Positions 1 to 11,796 of a stretch of 64,000 bases of DNA are shown here, one piece after another; the stretch's first letter is position 1; each line of letters starts with the position of its first letter. The DNA comes from Rotaria sp. Silwood1 (Eukaryota > Rotifera > Eurotatoria > Philodinida > Philodinidae), in NCBI GenBank assembly GCA_905250075.1, contig CAJNOP010000001.1, positions 5,537,126 to 5,601,125 of the forward strand. The letters run 5' to 3'. A program made the translations under genes and the position numbers. Under the pieces are notes generated by a model. The model did not search any database. It had not been told where the DNA came from and saw only the letters and a list, made by a program, of their open reading frames with translations.

Positions 1-971
1 CATTGCAACCTACTCAAGCAGATACTATTTTTTTCCATCATATAATACTGATCTTTCGTATGTTGGTACATGCGTACTGGACTGTTGTCATCATTAATGC
101 AATAATCATATCATTATTTGACCAGAGATCAGCAAAGTTGACTTTTCTTCCGATCGAAAACGAAATTATTTATCTATACATCTGATTTTCTCATCTTCGT
201 CATAAGTAACAAGAATTGAAACATAAACAATAGATCCGATGGTAGTGAAATTGATTAAACTAAATGCTCCAAAAATATTTTTTTAGTGATTGCTAAAGAT
301 GTTCAAGTCAAAAGGTAACTTTAATATACACTTAATGTATGTCTGTTCCACTACTTTGTTCTCGATGAATACGTAATTATTATATTCAAATATAGAAAGA
401 AGAATAAAAGAATAACTGAAACGTAATGTAAGATCAGAGAGTATATCATAATAAAAGAATTTAAATATTAATTCACGATTTCATGTCGATGCTATATAAT
501 AACATCACTACATATTTTAAATTTCTATCGGAAAACTCTACGGAAAGTCTCATGCTATTATACTTAATAGATGGCTTTTTGAATAGTCATCTAATAAAAA
601 AAAACGTTTATTTCTTTTTTAAACTTTTGTTTTTCTTAAAAACTTAACTTCATTAATATCAACGGTTTTTTTCTTATTTTAGTTGCTGTTTTCTTTTCAT
701 AATGAATTATTTTTCTATTACTTCGTTCAAGTTCTCACTAAGTCATTTTCTATTAAACATAATACTTTAATTGTTTCATGTCATGAATTCAATAAAAATT
801 ATTGTCTTTTCAAAAATTATTTAGACTGTATTCTCTAGAATTAATTATTTATTCTATCAAGACTATTATGAAAGAATAATATAAATAAATAAATAATTAA
901 TAGCGCTATTTGCTGAAGTTACTAAGAAATGAAATCAGAATGAATTTCTTGTTCAATTTACGTATAATAAT
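1..971. other. Intergenic region, no gene recognised
   Basis: AT-rich sequence with many stop codons in all frames and poly-T and poly-A runs. The small open frame at the very start (3-185) resembles nothing I know and has no splice context. The stretch before 972 is probably the 5' flank of the calcipressin gene. I see nothing else. Confidence 0.5.
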
Positions 972-1894
972 ATGACAGAAGCAACAACGACAAATATTGT
1001 TTCTACTATTGATTCAACGTTAATCACCGAAAGTGAAACTTTATCTAATTCATTTGCACCATTCAATATTCATAAACATGAGTCACAAATAGAACTAAAT
1101 AATTATTACATTAATTATATTGATGATTCATTAGTTCAATCAGAATCAAAAACAATAGAAATGAACGAAAATTTAACATCAATGTCCGTTAGTAAAGAAA
1201 ATTCATGTCGACTTGAAGTATCACAGTTACCTGAAGAAGTAATGAAATTTTTATAATAAACAAATAAACATAAAACTTAATATAGATATTCATTGATAAA
1301 AATATTCAATGTGAATTTGAATGTATTTTTCATGAATTTGATCCAGCAGTCATTATATCCTATTCAAATACTTTTCAACAAGCTTATCTAACTTTTTCCG
1401 ATCCATTATTAGCATTTCAAGTGCGTGCAAATATGAATGGAAAAGAATTTCGTAATAAAAAAATTCAAATATCATATCTATTAAAAAATTCTTCATCAAT
1501 TAAATATCTTAAACCACCTAAACAAGAATGTATATATATGCAATCACCACCAACAACACCACCTATTGGTTGGGTTGCTAAACATGAAGAATTGCCTGAT
1601 ATAAATTTTGATTTATTTCTTGCTTTATCAAAATTACAATCTAATGAACCGCTTGAAATTTTTCCAAAACAAAATAATCTTCCAGCAATTATTATTCATC
1701 CATGTTCAGATACATCATCAGACGATGATGATCTTGATGATGTTATTAATCCTATTATTGATGAATTTGGACATAAAAAATATCAAACAATTGAAGCTAA
1801 AAGACATGCTCATATTTTACATGATGCTATTCTTGTACCAGGTGAACAACATATCAAACAAAGTGCAGGTGATGGTGATAAAATAGTATCTTAA
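972..1894 (+). CDS. RCAN: Calcipressin (regulator of calcineurin)
   Basis: Two exons, 972-1238 and 1286-1894, joined in phase 0 across a 47-nt GT..AG intron, give about 291 residues. Calcipressins bind and modulate the Ca2+/calmodulin phosphatase calcineurin. After a low-complexity N-terminus of about 80 residues the protein enters the RRM-like fold at VSQLPEE, which continues over the splice into CIFHEFDPAV and LTFSDPLLAF. The family hallmark follows as SPPTTPPIGW near residue 176, matching the SPPxSPPVGW box. LPAIIIHPC near residue 221 corresponds to the PSVVVHVC calcineurin-docking segment. A short acidic run (SSDDDDLDD) comes next. The splice is supported because the fused frame reproduces the LPDEVF...FDP spacing of the family. 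Vertebrate RCANs are about 200-250 residues, so the N-terminus is longer than usual. The calcineurin role comes from the family. Confidence 0.9.
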
Positions 1895-4234
1895 ATCAAT
1901 GAACTTATGCATTAGATATGAAAATTCGTTCAAGTATTTTGAAAATGAGTCTCAAATTGCGTTAATATTCGATTATAGACACTATCCAGTAAACAGTTAA
2001 GAGCTTGATTCATTGCTTTCTTTTATGTTTGATTGATGTTCGATAAAATTGATCGATCTATTTTAATATAGTTTTGCCAGTATTTAGTTCAAGTCATTCA
2101 TTTCAAAATAAGTTGAATAGATAAATGTAATACAATATGACTGTATGAACTGTTTCTAACTTTTCTTCCATCCAGTGTATCTATGACTTTTAGAATCTTG
2201 CAAAATTTCTTGGATTTAATTTTCAATGAATGACCACATAGAAAAATGTTACAAAAACTTGTAATATTTAAATTCATTTCATGTTTCAATATTGATCCAG
2301 ATGCAAAAGTTTAGTTGTCGTCGAATTCATTGATATTCCAAAATAACTAATTAATCTCGATCGACAGACAGACTACGATGCCATATTCATGACTTTCTTA
2401 TCCTTTGAAAATGATACATTTAGCTGCTGAAATTGCTTTCAAACTAAAGATAATTCTCTCGAAATTTAGCTTTTTACTTGTATAAAAAGATTCCTTGCAG
2501 CATACAAAAATGTTTGATATGAAACAGACTTTGGTTTCTTTGAATATTTTGTTTTCCTATGAAATATATTACATTTCGTGCATATTATGATTTAAACCAA
2601 ACTGACAAATATGTATTTTCTATGTATAAAAATGCACGCAGATTTCATTGTTATTATGATTATTGTAATGTAAGTTTAAATCGATTACAAAATTTTCTAA
2701 ATTATAGAACAAATGAAAATAGGTTTAAATATTTATTTATTTGACATTTTTACAATTTTTCTTTTCATATAAAGAATTTGTAGGCTTTTCAGAATATACT
2801 TTTTTATTGATTTCAATTATGGAACAAGTAACATTCATCACGAAATAATTCATTTGATCCTACACACTGACAGCATAGAGATATGCATGTAGGCGCCTCA
2901 AGATATAACAATACCACACATAAAGTACTAGATAAATGCAAGAGATCACTTGACATGTAACAGCGACTCGTTTCACCACAACAATTTTGAATATGCTACA
3001 TTTGTTTAATCAAAGTGAGTTAATATTAGTGACATAGCTAGAGTGTTGCTAAGGATAGTTTGGGTTGGGGCCCTCTTCCAACTTTTTTCATGATTATTCC
3101 ACTAGTTTATATGCGTAATGTTATCGGTTTTTCTGCAGTGTTGTCAAAGTTTTGCGATGGTTGCACTGTTGTAACAATATTCACATTAGTACTTTTATAC
3201 TGTTCTCAATACTATTTTCGATTTCAAATGATAATTGAGTATAGTAGATAAATAGCTCTTTTTGTCATATATTGATACATGTCGAATTACTGAAATTCTA
3301 TCTAGGATATGCCGTCACAAACAGTAATAAATTGGCTTAAGGGATTTTATGCTCGAAGTTTCAATATGTCAAATAAAAAATCTTGGAACTGAAAATGTTA
3401 TCACTTTTCATTATTCACATTATTCTGTGTTCTCTTCATAGTTCGAATGAAACTAATGCTATGTATATCTCTTGATTGATAAAGATAAAATAGAAATGAA
3501 TACAATTGTTTACAATTAGTTATATTAGAGCTATTTCCATAACGTAAAAAAGTAACTATTGTATTATTCAAGAAATGAAATTTTAGTTTATCATTAATCT
3601 TACGTTCAGATTTACTATCTAAACTTGTTAACGATTATGACCTCACTTCTTTATGCATATATCATTGAATAATAGATTGAACGATTCAATGGTTGAATAA
3701 TAATTATTATTACTTCTAGAAGCATCTCAGATCGAATGAACATGCTCGTAAACCACTTTAAATCGTCGTATATTAACGTGTTACATGGCGTAGTATTTCT
3801 TTATATTGTATAGAGAGAAGTATGATCATGTATAGTGAAACACCAAATATGCTCAGTCGTTTCACCGTATACACAGATCTCGATCAATATGAATCATAAA
3901 GCGGAGACACCCAATGTCATCCGACACAGTCACGCCACAATTGCTAGCTATGGTCATATGTACCATATTTATGATCATTTGTGCCATAGTTACATATGGT
4001 AATCAAATTATAAATGTACAAACACTGGTGAATATCTGTTTCTAGAATCTATCCTTTTAGTCTAAGGAATATAAATATTGTAAAAACTTCATATAAAGAA
4101 AAAGGAAGACCAACTTGACATCTAGTCAAATAGATTAGCAATACATTCTTCATATTTATGAAATAGATTATATAATAACTTGAACTGAAGACATGTATAT
4201 TTATCAAGTAGCTAAGACTACTATTATATATATA
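1895..4234. other. Intergenic region, no gene recognised
   Basis: About 2.3 kb downstream of calcipressin and upstream of the inverted-repeat transposon. All open frames are short and AT-driven. Near 3940-4000 there are imperfect palindromic words around CATATGTACCATA. Nothing here supports a gene or RNA. Confidence 0.5.
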
Positions 4235-4468
4235 TGTCGGAGTTGACATTAAAATTCAGTTGCCTTTAAAAGGCAACTAGTTCAGTTTAAAATTTTATTG
4301 TCAACTAGGTGACATTAAAATTAAAGAGTCAACTAGGATGGAGCTAGTTGACTTTGAAATTGTATTGTCAACTAGGTGACAATAAAATTAAGGATTGAAC
4401 TAGGATGAAGCTAGTTGACTTTCAAATTTCAGAGTCAACTAGTTGACTTTAAAATGTAGATATTTAAA
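4235..4468 (+). repeat. Left terminal inverted repeat
   Basis: A 234-bp arm made of reiterated short palindromic words: AGTTGAC/GTCAACT occurs again and again, with CTAGGATGGAGCTAG-like units between AAATT-rich spacers. It pairs with 5399-5632; the one difference I see is GATGAAGC here against GATGGAGC in the other arm. Confidence 0.9.
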
Positions 4469-4578
4469 GTTGTTATGCAATAATCGATAATACATAGTTA
4501 TAACTGGGGAAAAACAACCGAAGTAAATTCGACAAAGATTTTCTTGATAATTTTGATACATTATTTCATTTAATAATA

Positions 4579-5262
4579 ATGAAAGAAATATTCTACACGA
4601 AGTTAGATGCCTATCTGAGTGCGTTAAGTGTGAAACGACGATCAAAGTATTTGACAACAGCTGAAACGTACGACAAAGTGTTGAAAGTGCTAACAAATGA
4701 AAAGAAATACGATCCATCATTTAATTTTTGGGCAAAAAGGCCGTTTACTGTTGTTACATTTGGTGGTCAACGAACAATTTACTGTAAAAAAGAAAAATTA
4801 CCTATTGTCATCTATGAAAATCTGTTTCAAACAATTGATAAATGTCATAATGCTGTCGGTCATCTAGGTAGAAATATTGTTGGTTTAAAAGTTTCAGATG
4901 TTGATCGTAAAAATACTTCCTCCACAATTTTGCCTTGTAAAATAGTTGATAAATATTCCAAAAATGCAAAATTTATGCACATAATTGCTACACAAAATGG
5001 TATTATAAAAGAACATTTTGACTCAACAGCAGTTTTAGATCTTACTAATGCGAATTTTGCATCATTACGTTCTATTAATACCAATGAATTACCATCCATT
5101 ACTTTTATTCAAGCAAGTCAAATTTACACAAATTTTAAATTAACAGAAACATGTAAATGCTCTAATGGTTGCAATACTAATCGATGTTGTTGCAAGAAGA
5201 ATAATAGAAAATGCTGTACCAAATGCCACATTCATAGGAAATCAAAATGTAAAAATTGTTAG
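4579..5262 (+). CDS. Integrase-like transposon protein lacking the DDE core
   Basis: Intact 227-residue frame inside the inverted-repeat element. The middle carries KCHNAVGHLGRN (about residues 90-101), which looks like the start of the H2C2 zinc finger that precedes retroviral-type integrase domains in Ginger/KRBA2-like proteins (H-x3-GH-x-GR). Instead of the second cysteine pair and the DDE catalytic domain, the sequence passes directly to KVSDVDRKN...NGIIKEHF, which resembles the segment normally found after the integrase core. The C-terminus (about residues 190-227) is a cysteine cluster, CKCSNGCNTNRCCCKK followed by CCTKCH and CKNC, also typical of that family. I read this as an in-frame loss of roughly the whole catalytic domain. 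Catalysis is therefore unlikely; DNA or protein binding could remain. Family assignment is from remembered motif order, not a search. Confidence 0.7.
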   Translation: MKEIFYTKLDAYLSALSVKRRSKYLTTAETYDKVLKVLTNEKKYDPSFNFWAKRPFTVVTFGGQRTIYCKKEKLPIVIYENLFQTIDKCHNAVGHLGRNIVGLKVSDVDRKNTSSTILPCKIVDKYSKNAKFMHIIATQNGIIKEHFDSTAVLDLTNANFASLRSINTNELPSITFIQASQIYTNFKLTETCKCSNGCNTNRCCCKKNNRKCCTKCHIHRKSKCKNC

Positions 5263-5398
5263 GCTTTTGGTATGTATTTTGTTGTGTTACAATATCTCGA
5301 TTTTCTTGTTATCTACTGTTTGTCTTTATTCAGTGTTTATTTTTTTTCTCAAACTCATCTATTTCATAAACATGCTACTACTTTTCGTATGATACAAA

Positions 5399-5632
5399 TT
5401 TAAATATCTACATTTTAAAGTCAACTAGTTGACTCTGAAATTTGAAAGTCAACTAGCTCCATCCTAGTTCAATCCTTAATTTTATTGTCACCTAGTTGAC
5501 AATACAATTTCAAAGTCAACTAGCTCCATCCTAGTTGACTCTTTAATTTTAATGTCACCTAGTTGACAATAAAATTTTAAACTGAACTAGTTGCCTTTTA
5601 AAGGCAACTGAATTTTAATGTCAACTCCGACA
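5399..5632 (-). repeat. Right terminal inverted repeat
   Basis: Reverse-complement partner of 4235-4468, same length, essentially identical. It begins right after the AT-rich 3' flank of the ORF and ends at CCGACA, followed by TATATATA. Confidence 0.9.
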
Positions 5633-6325
5633 TATATATATATCTTTATTTTCTGTATACGAAAGACTTTGTTTTTTATATTGTCGATTTTATTTCATAC
5701 ATTTAAACGGTGCTTTTACTAATGTCAATTAGACAAAATCTAAGTAGCAATGAGATGTCGTCGTTTGATCAAGATAAATATCAATTTCTGTATTTCATGC
5801 TGTTAGTAAACAAATGAGTTTATTATTTAATGATCTATTACATGAATATTTATATTTAATCTATGAACAAGCATGGTTAAAAACTGTTCATTCAAAACTT
5901 TTTTGAATATTGTCTCAAAAATATATTTAATAATTGATTACAAGATCCTATTCAACATATCGAACAAATGTCTTAATAATATACAAATAAATTTATATTT
6001 GTTGTTTCCTGTAACACTTAATATTATTTCTATCAAATATAATGTTGAAGTAATAATAGTTGAGCATATAAAATATAAAACAATTTGTTCGTGTGTCCAT
6101 ATATGCAACAATTGCTTCGATCAAAATAATTTTGATCAAACAAAGATATTTTGAATGAAAATTTTTCATACACAAATTTTCTCACATTCATTCAAAGTTT
6201 ATCTCACTCTTATATTTTGACATACTAACAAATTTATCTTGAATCAAATTTTTAAAAAAAATCAATCAAGCAATGTTTTCGAACAAGAGAAACCGAAGTT
6301 TTTGGAGTCTTTAAATTCTATCAAA
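5633..6325. other. Intergenic region, no gene recognised
   Basis: AT-rich sequence between the transposon and the 3' end of the DHRS4-like gene on the minus strand. Overlapping small frames on both strands at 5873-6175 are low-complexity and resemble no family. Confidence 0.5.
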
Positions 6326-7217
6326 TTAAAGATGACTTGGCATACCACCAGCAATAACAATTGTTTCACCAGTAATATACGATGCATCATCACTAGCAAG
6401 AAATGCTACTGCACTAGCACATTCATCAGGTGTACCAACTCGACCCATTGCACATCCATTAAATGGCACGTCTTCAGATTCTTTGATATTATCATCACTA
6501 TTCCATAATGTTCGACTAAATTTTGTTTTGATAATTCCTGGAGCTATAGCATTGATTCGAATACCTTTTTCAATACATGGATTAACAAGTGCTTTTGTTA
6601 AACCAAGTAAAGTTGTTTTTGATATTGAATAAGCACCAATAAGATCCATTGGAGTATAGCCAGTTATACTAGATACAATAATAATTGAACTATTTTTTTG
6701 TGCTTCGAGATATGGAATAGCTTCTTTAATTAGAAAAAAAGCAGATTTAACATTAACATCAAATATTTTATCCCATTGTGATTCTGTTGTCTAAATAAAA
6801 TACAATATTAAAATTACATGTAAATCGATTTTTTTTTCTGTTTACTTCTAAAATATTTCCAACTGATGGACTTATTGCAGCATTGGATACTAATATATCT
6901 AATTTACCATATGTTTTTATTGTTTCATCTAATAAACGTTTTCGATCATCACTTTTGCTTACATGACAAACAGTTCCATAGATATCTAATTTTTCTTTTT
7001 TTAATGCATTCACTGCTTTTTGAACATTATCTTGTTTACGACTCGAAATAACAACACGAGCACCTTCACGAGCTAATCGATGAGCAATAGCAAAACCAAT
7101 TCTTTATATTAATTAAACAAATGAACATTGTAATTTTTCTTTTCATTTTCGATTTTAATTATCTTACCCATCAGTCGATGCTGTTACACATGCTACTTTA
7201 CCGGCTAAACGTGCCAT
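6326..7217 (-). CDS. DHRS4: Peroxisomal short-chain dehydrogenase, DHRS4-like
   Basis: Three exons on the minus strand (7217-7168, 7101-6846, 6790-6326) join in frame to about 256 residues. The protein is a classical SDR: the cofactor-binding turn reads TASTDGIGFAIA (split by intron 1), followed by LVSNAAISP (the NNAG-type motif), the catalytic serine stretch IIIVSSITGY, then YSISK with the Tyr-x3-Lys pair and INAIAPGIIKT. The DHRS4 signature LWNSDD, GRVGTPDECA and DASYITGET matches the animal NADP(H)-dependent retinal/carbonyl reductase. It ends in SHL, a plausible variant of the SRL/SKL peroxisomal signal. The start at 7217 sits 24 nt after CTTTTTAG, a possible trans-splice or 5'-UTR acceptor. 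Human DHRS4 is 278 residues; the N-terminus here is shorter. Substrate is not readable from sequence. Confidence 0.9.
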
Positions 7218-9456
7218 TCGTAAACAAGATTTCTTAAAATCTAAAAAGTTTATAACTTAATTGTTTTTTTTTTATTTAATACTAAAATATATATTGTTTT
7301 CTTTTAAAGATAATCTAAACATGATGAAAGGATTTCATAAACAAATAAGTAAATAAATATGTAATGATGATTCATCAAATGTATTTATATAAGTTATTGT
7401 TTTCGATAAGCAATAATCTTGAAACGAATAAGATTTCTAAACAAAGAAAAAAAATGTGTTCATCAAGATCTCGACAATAGCATATTGTAAAATATGACAC
7501 TCATATTCCTCTAGGGACTTGACTGATTGAGAAAAACTAACAAGGAAACCTTCTCAGATGCTATAAAGCTTTCTAACCTAGTTTTTTGTGAATTAATCAA
7601 GGAATCTTTAGACTTTGAAAGCTCTAAGACGTCGCTCGTTAGCTTAGATCAAATTTTTTCTGCAGGACTTTGATTTTTCAGTAGTATCACCTTCTTGACT
7701 TTCGATCAAAAAATTTACGCAAATGGCAGTCTTAGTTAGATTAACTTATAGAAAAAGTCTCACAAATTTTGTCTATCACAACTAGAAAATATTTAGCTTT
7801 CGAAAATCCATGTGTTTTTTTTTATGGAAAAGTGCTAAAAATCTGAAAAGTTGATATATTAGAAATATGATATTCAAAATTTATGAAATGTTTTCTTTCA
7901 GTTAGTCAAACTAAGGCTTATGTTTGTGTAAAGTTTTTGATCGAAAGTCGAAACTATGATTTTACCGAAAAATTGGGTCCTAAAGAGAAATTTCGATGCT
8001 TTGGGTAATTAGCAACCTGTGCTCATATAATCTTAGGACTTTCATAATCTAATGATTCTCTACTTAATACGCAAAAGTGAGGTCAAAAACTTTTTACAAT
8101 CTTATAAAATTACCTCATTAGTGCTTTGATGTGTACTAGCTCTTACTATAAATAGCCACTTATGTTTAACATCTCTATACAATGAGAATAAATGAATATT
8201 GTTTGATTTCCGTTAAATAGAAAAGAAAATTCTTTTCTATCTGAATAAAAGTGAAAAATTAAAATATGTGCTTCTAAAAAAGATAATAATGATAGATTTC
8301 AAAGCAAATTGTATACCTGTATTCATAATATAAACGTTGGAAATCGATTACTAGTTTTTCATATATATATGTTAATATTGACTATTGAGAAGATACAAAA
8401 GAAAATGATGAAAACACTATCAATATTGAATATAGCATGTTTTGTAAAAGAATTCTATCACATATTTGTTTTAAATTCATTTTTTTTTGTCTCAGTAAAT
8501 TCATAGTGTACCAACAACATCATTATTAAGATAACCGAAAATGCAATGCTATGAATAATAAGATTGATAGAAAAAAAAACCAACAATAATAATTTCAAAA
8601 CTCACTTCTATTAGAAAACCTTCTTCATTCTTTACTAAATAATCTTTTACATAAACTGTTCATATGATATTTGTTTGATTTAATTATTATAATACGTATA
8701 TGAATACGTTGACAACAAAACTATTCAATACAATTTCCTAAGTTCACAACTATTTCAAATTAACCAGTTAATAAAAACAATGATATTTTATATTAAATTC
8801 AATAAACTATTGATTCAGTTTTTATTAGTAATTAATTAACAGTATAGTCTTAGTACTGTAGCATATGTAACTTTGAAATGACAATAGTAAAAATATTTGA
8901 TCATTATTTTCAAAATTGTTTGTTATTCAAATAGTCTATATTGTTCTTGTTTCATCAAAAATAATTTTCATCATAATATTAAATAATAATTAGTAATAGT
9001 TTGTTTTTATTAATTATTATTTTACTATGATTTATTGTTTCATTATATATCTAAATAATGAAATTAAAAAATATTGTAGAATCAGTGTTTTCTCAGCTGA
9101 TTTTTTCTTCTTATTAATAAAACAAAAGATGATTCAGTTGGAAATTTGTTATGCATTGCAAACGTCCAATGCATAAATGCCAACAAAAAAGACACATCAT
9201 CTTTGTGAAACACCTTGCCACGTTTAAAGCGTCTATTTCGAATGTCAAAACGCATATTCATTTGAGCACAATAACAAAATGATGCAATTAGATATTATCC
9301 AATCAGATGTAGCATGCTACCCTCTTTAGTCACTTGATTCCATGAAATATTTTCTGGAAGCACGAGCTTTTCTCTCTCCCTATATATGTATATATATATA
9401 TAGCAAGAAAGATCTAAATCAATTGATAATATTTTTCATAAAGACAAGTTTTCAAT
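7218..9456. other. Intergenic region between divergent genes
   Basis: About 2.2 kb upstream of both the DHRS4-like gene (-) and the CCPG1-like gene (+). It contains a degenerate inverted-repeat unit at about 7570-8105 (separate entry) and, just before the plus-strand gene, a TA-repeat run near 9380-9402 that could be a TATA-type promoter or simple sequence. No protein family or RNA was recognised. Confidence 0.5.
7570..8105. repeat. Degenerate long inverted repeat (fossil MITE-like)
   Basis: The left half contains GACTTTCGATCAAAAA near 7697 and the right half its complement, TTTTTGATCGAAAGTC, near 7935. Reading outward, the arms stay alignable, with CTTAGTT/AACTAAG inside and TGAAAG/CTTTCA outside, to roughly 7570 and 8105. 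By eye the core is about 80 percent identical and the outer parts less. The single-copy centre is about 150 bp. No ORF is present. This fits an old non-autonomous terminal-inverted-repeat element. Confidence 0.55.
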
Positions 9457-11549
9457 ATGTATGCATCAAATGAAGATGAATTTAATCGTGAAGAAGATGA
9501 TTGGGTCTTTTTAAGACAAACATCACCAGAAAATAATGTAAAAAATATTAAAGTTTCTATAAATTTTGTATTTTATTCGCTTTTCATATTGAAGATTCTT
9601 CATGGAGCTGTCAATCTTGTTGATCATGAACAATTAAATTTAAGTTCCTCATCAAGTAATAGTAGTAGTAGTTCATCAAAATCGAATCGAAGTGATTCTT
9701 TATCATCGCTTTCATCGATTGAGTGAATATTTAAATCTAAAAATAAAAAATCTTATTTTAACCTACTTATGTTTTATATAGAGATGAACCTATACAAACT
9801 GATGATCATATTGATCAACAGGAAAGTCATTTGATAATTGAAGATCCGGTGTTAACTAATTCAAGTAATGATAATAATAATAATAATGATTTATTATTAA
9901 CAAGTGAAATTAAAGAAGAAATTTTATCATCTGAAATCATGATTAAACATGATAATGAAAATGAAACGAGTCCAATATTTAATGAATATGATTTATTTAA
10001 TGTTGGATGTGATATAAAGTATTCAAAAAATTAGATTTTTTTTTTGTCATTCTATTTTTGTTTACATTTAAGTAATGAATCAAATCTTTCATCAAATAAT
10101 TTTCGGTAAGTTTATTTTAATATGAATTTCTATGAGAAGTTTAATTTATGTAGACAACGTACCGGTGCTTATGTTCAACATGCAGGTTTGTAGTTTTTTT
10201 TGAATTCAAACAAAAAAATAACTCAAATGGTATTTTTCATTGAAATAGTTGAACAACCTTTATTAACAGTTGGAAATGAACTTGTACCTGTTACGAAAAA
10301 TAATTATCGTCTAAGACGAAATAATTCATTTGGTGTTTATGGATTCTTGATTTTTATTTTTATTTTACAAATAATTCTTGGTCGAGTTATTTTATCACGT
10401 ATGATTTAAAGATTTTATCAAGTTTAATAAAGTTGAGTTTTTTGTTTAATATAGAACGATCAGTAATAAATAAAATTACTAAAGAATTACGTGATACAAA
10501 TAAACGTTTGGATAAAATAAAATTTGTTTCAAATGATGATATTGAACAAAAATTAACAAACAAGGTCATAAAAAGAAAAGTATACTAAGAAAATGATTAT
10601 TATTTTTTGTATTTATCTTTTAGTTTGAAGAAAAATTTCAAATGTTGATTAATCAAAAAATGATTGAATATAATAATGAAAAAAATTTATTGATTTTAAA
10701 AATCAATGAACTTTATCAAATAATAAATTTTACACAAGAAAATTTAACAAATATGATTCATCAAGTAATGAAAAGAACTTGATTCGATTTTGATGTTTAT
10801 TAGAATTTTATTTATAGCTATCAGATGAAAATGAACAATTACAAAAACAAGTTACAGAATTAGAACATCGTGTACAATTAGTCGAAGAACAAAGTTCAAG
10901 AGAAGAAGAAGAAACATGTCCTGAAGGAGTTGATGTAAGTAAAATATTAAATACGAACTTGTATCAACACTAAAAGCTTTTTATTTTGTTGTTGCAAATC
11001 CAGTGCACGAAATCATCTGCATCATCTTTGGATGTGCTACTTAGTAATTTAATCAAACAAACTGCTGCAATAGCAGAAAATACTTCAATCAATGTGTCTG
11101 ATTTTTTCGAACATTTAAGTGCATCCCTCACTGATTTTGTTAATCATGGACATGAATATATGGAACAAAGTAAACAAAAACTATCGGATATTTCTGGTTC
11201 ACAAACAGCTGAACAAATTCAAATAGCATTACGTCGTGGCGTTGAACATCTTTCTTCATCATTTCGTAAAGCACAATCAACATATGCTACATGGGTTCGA
11301 TCACGTGCACAATATCGTGAACGAGCTCGAATGGATAATACTGAACAAGAAGAAGAACACGAAGCCAATCGACATCCATGGCGTTGGACATTCCAACGTA
11401 GTCATGATCGTGAACGGATGCGTCATCAAGCATCACCAACAAAAAAACATGCAACAAATAAAGAACATGTTTGTCATTCACAATATGTATTTACAACTAA
11501 ACCTTTATCATTAATGAAGAATTGGATGGCAAAAATATTTCGATCATAA
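9457..11549 (+). CDS. Single-pass coiled-coil protein, CCPG1/ER-phagy-receptor-like
   Basis: Ten exons: 9457-9537, 9595-9722, 9782-10018, 10073-10105, 10154-10185, 10249-10398, 10455-10564, 10624-10764, 10818-10934, 11004-11549. They join in frame to about 524 residues. The N-terminus has EEDDWVFL, an acidic patch followed by W-x-x-L, the form of an LC3-interacting region. Ser-rich and acidic low-complexity sequence follows. One hydrophobic segment, GVYGFLIFIFILQIILG (about residues 200-220), is preceded by RLRR, as expected of a type II signal anchor. Coiled-coil heptads (KELRDTNKRLDKI, QKQVTELEHRVQL) come next, then a more globular basic C-terminus (ALRRGVEHLSSSF). Order and motifs resemble CCPG1, an ER-phagy receptor, but sequence identity is not obvious. 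PBXIP1-type proteins are an alternative. Confidence 0.7.
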
Positions 11550-11796
11550 ACATAAAAAAGCAAGGAACATTTAAAAACTCATTTGTAAAATTCTTTTTTG
11601 TGTGTGTGTGTTTTCTTATTTTGTGTTATTATTCAAAAAACCCAAGTGACATATATATTAATCTCTTTTTTTTAGTATTTCTCATGTAAATATAGCTATT
11701 TGAATTTTATTTTTTTTCCATCTGTAAATTTTAAAAAAAAATGCCAGTATTTTTTTCAGAGTAAAGCTATTTTCCTTTTTACATATTAATATACAA

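Larger units (their letters stand above)
4235..5632 (+). mobile_element. DNA transposon with 234-bp TIRs, integrase core deleted
   Basis: A 1398-bp unit bounded by two inverted repeats of equal length (4235-4468 and 5399-5632) that differ, by my reading, at one base. The ends read TGTCGGAGTTGAC and its complement and are flanked by TATA on both sides (4231-4234, 5633-5636), a possible 4-bp target duplication inside an AT run. TGT..ACA ends and the encoded protein suggest the Ginger / KRBA2-like integrase group of DNA transposons. The near-identity of the arms points to recent insertion or recent conversion. The single internal ORF occupies 4579-5262. Since that protein lacks the catalytic core, the copy is probably non-autonomous. 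Confidence 0.85.

Noticed and set aside
5873-6175. Overlapping 60-93 codon frames on both strands
   Set aside because: They are mirror images of the same AT-rich palindromic sequence, with no family match and no splice context.
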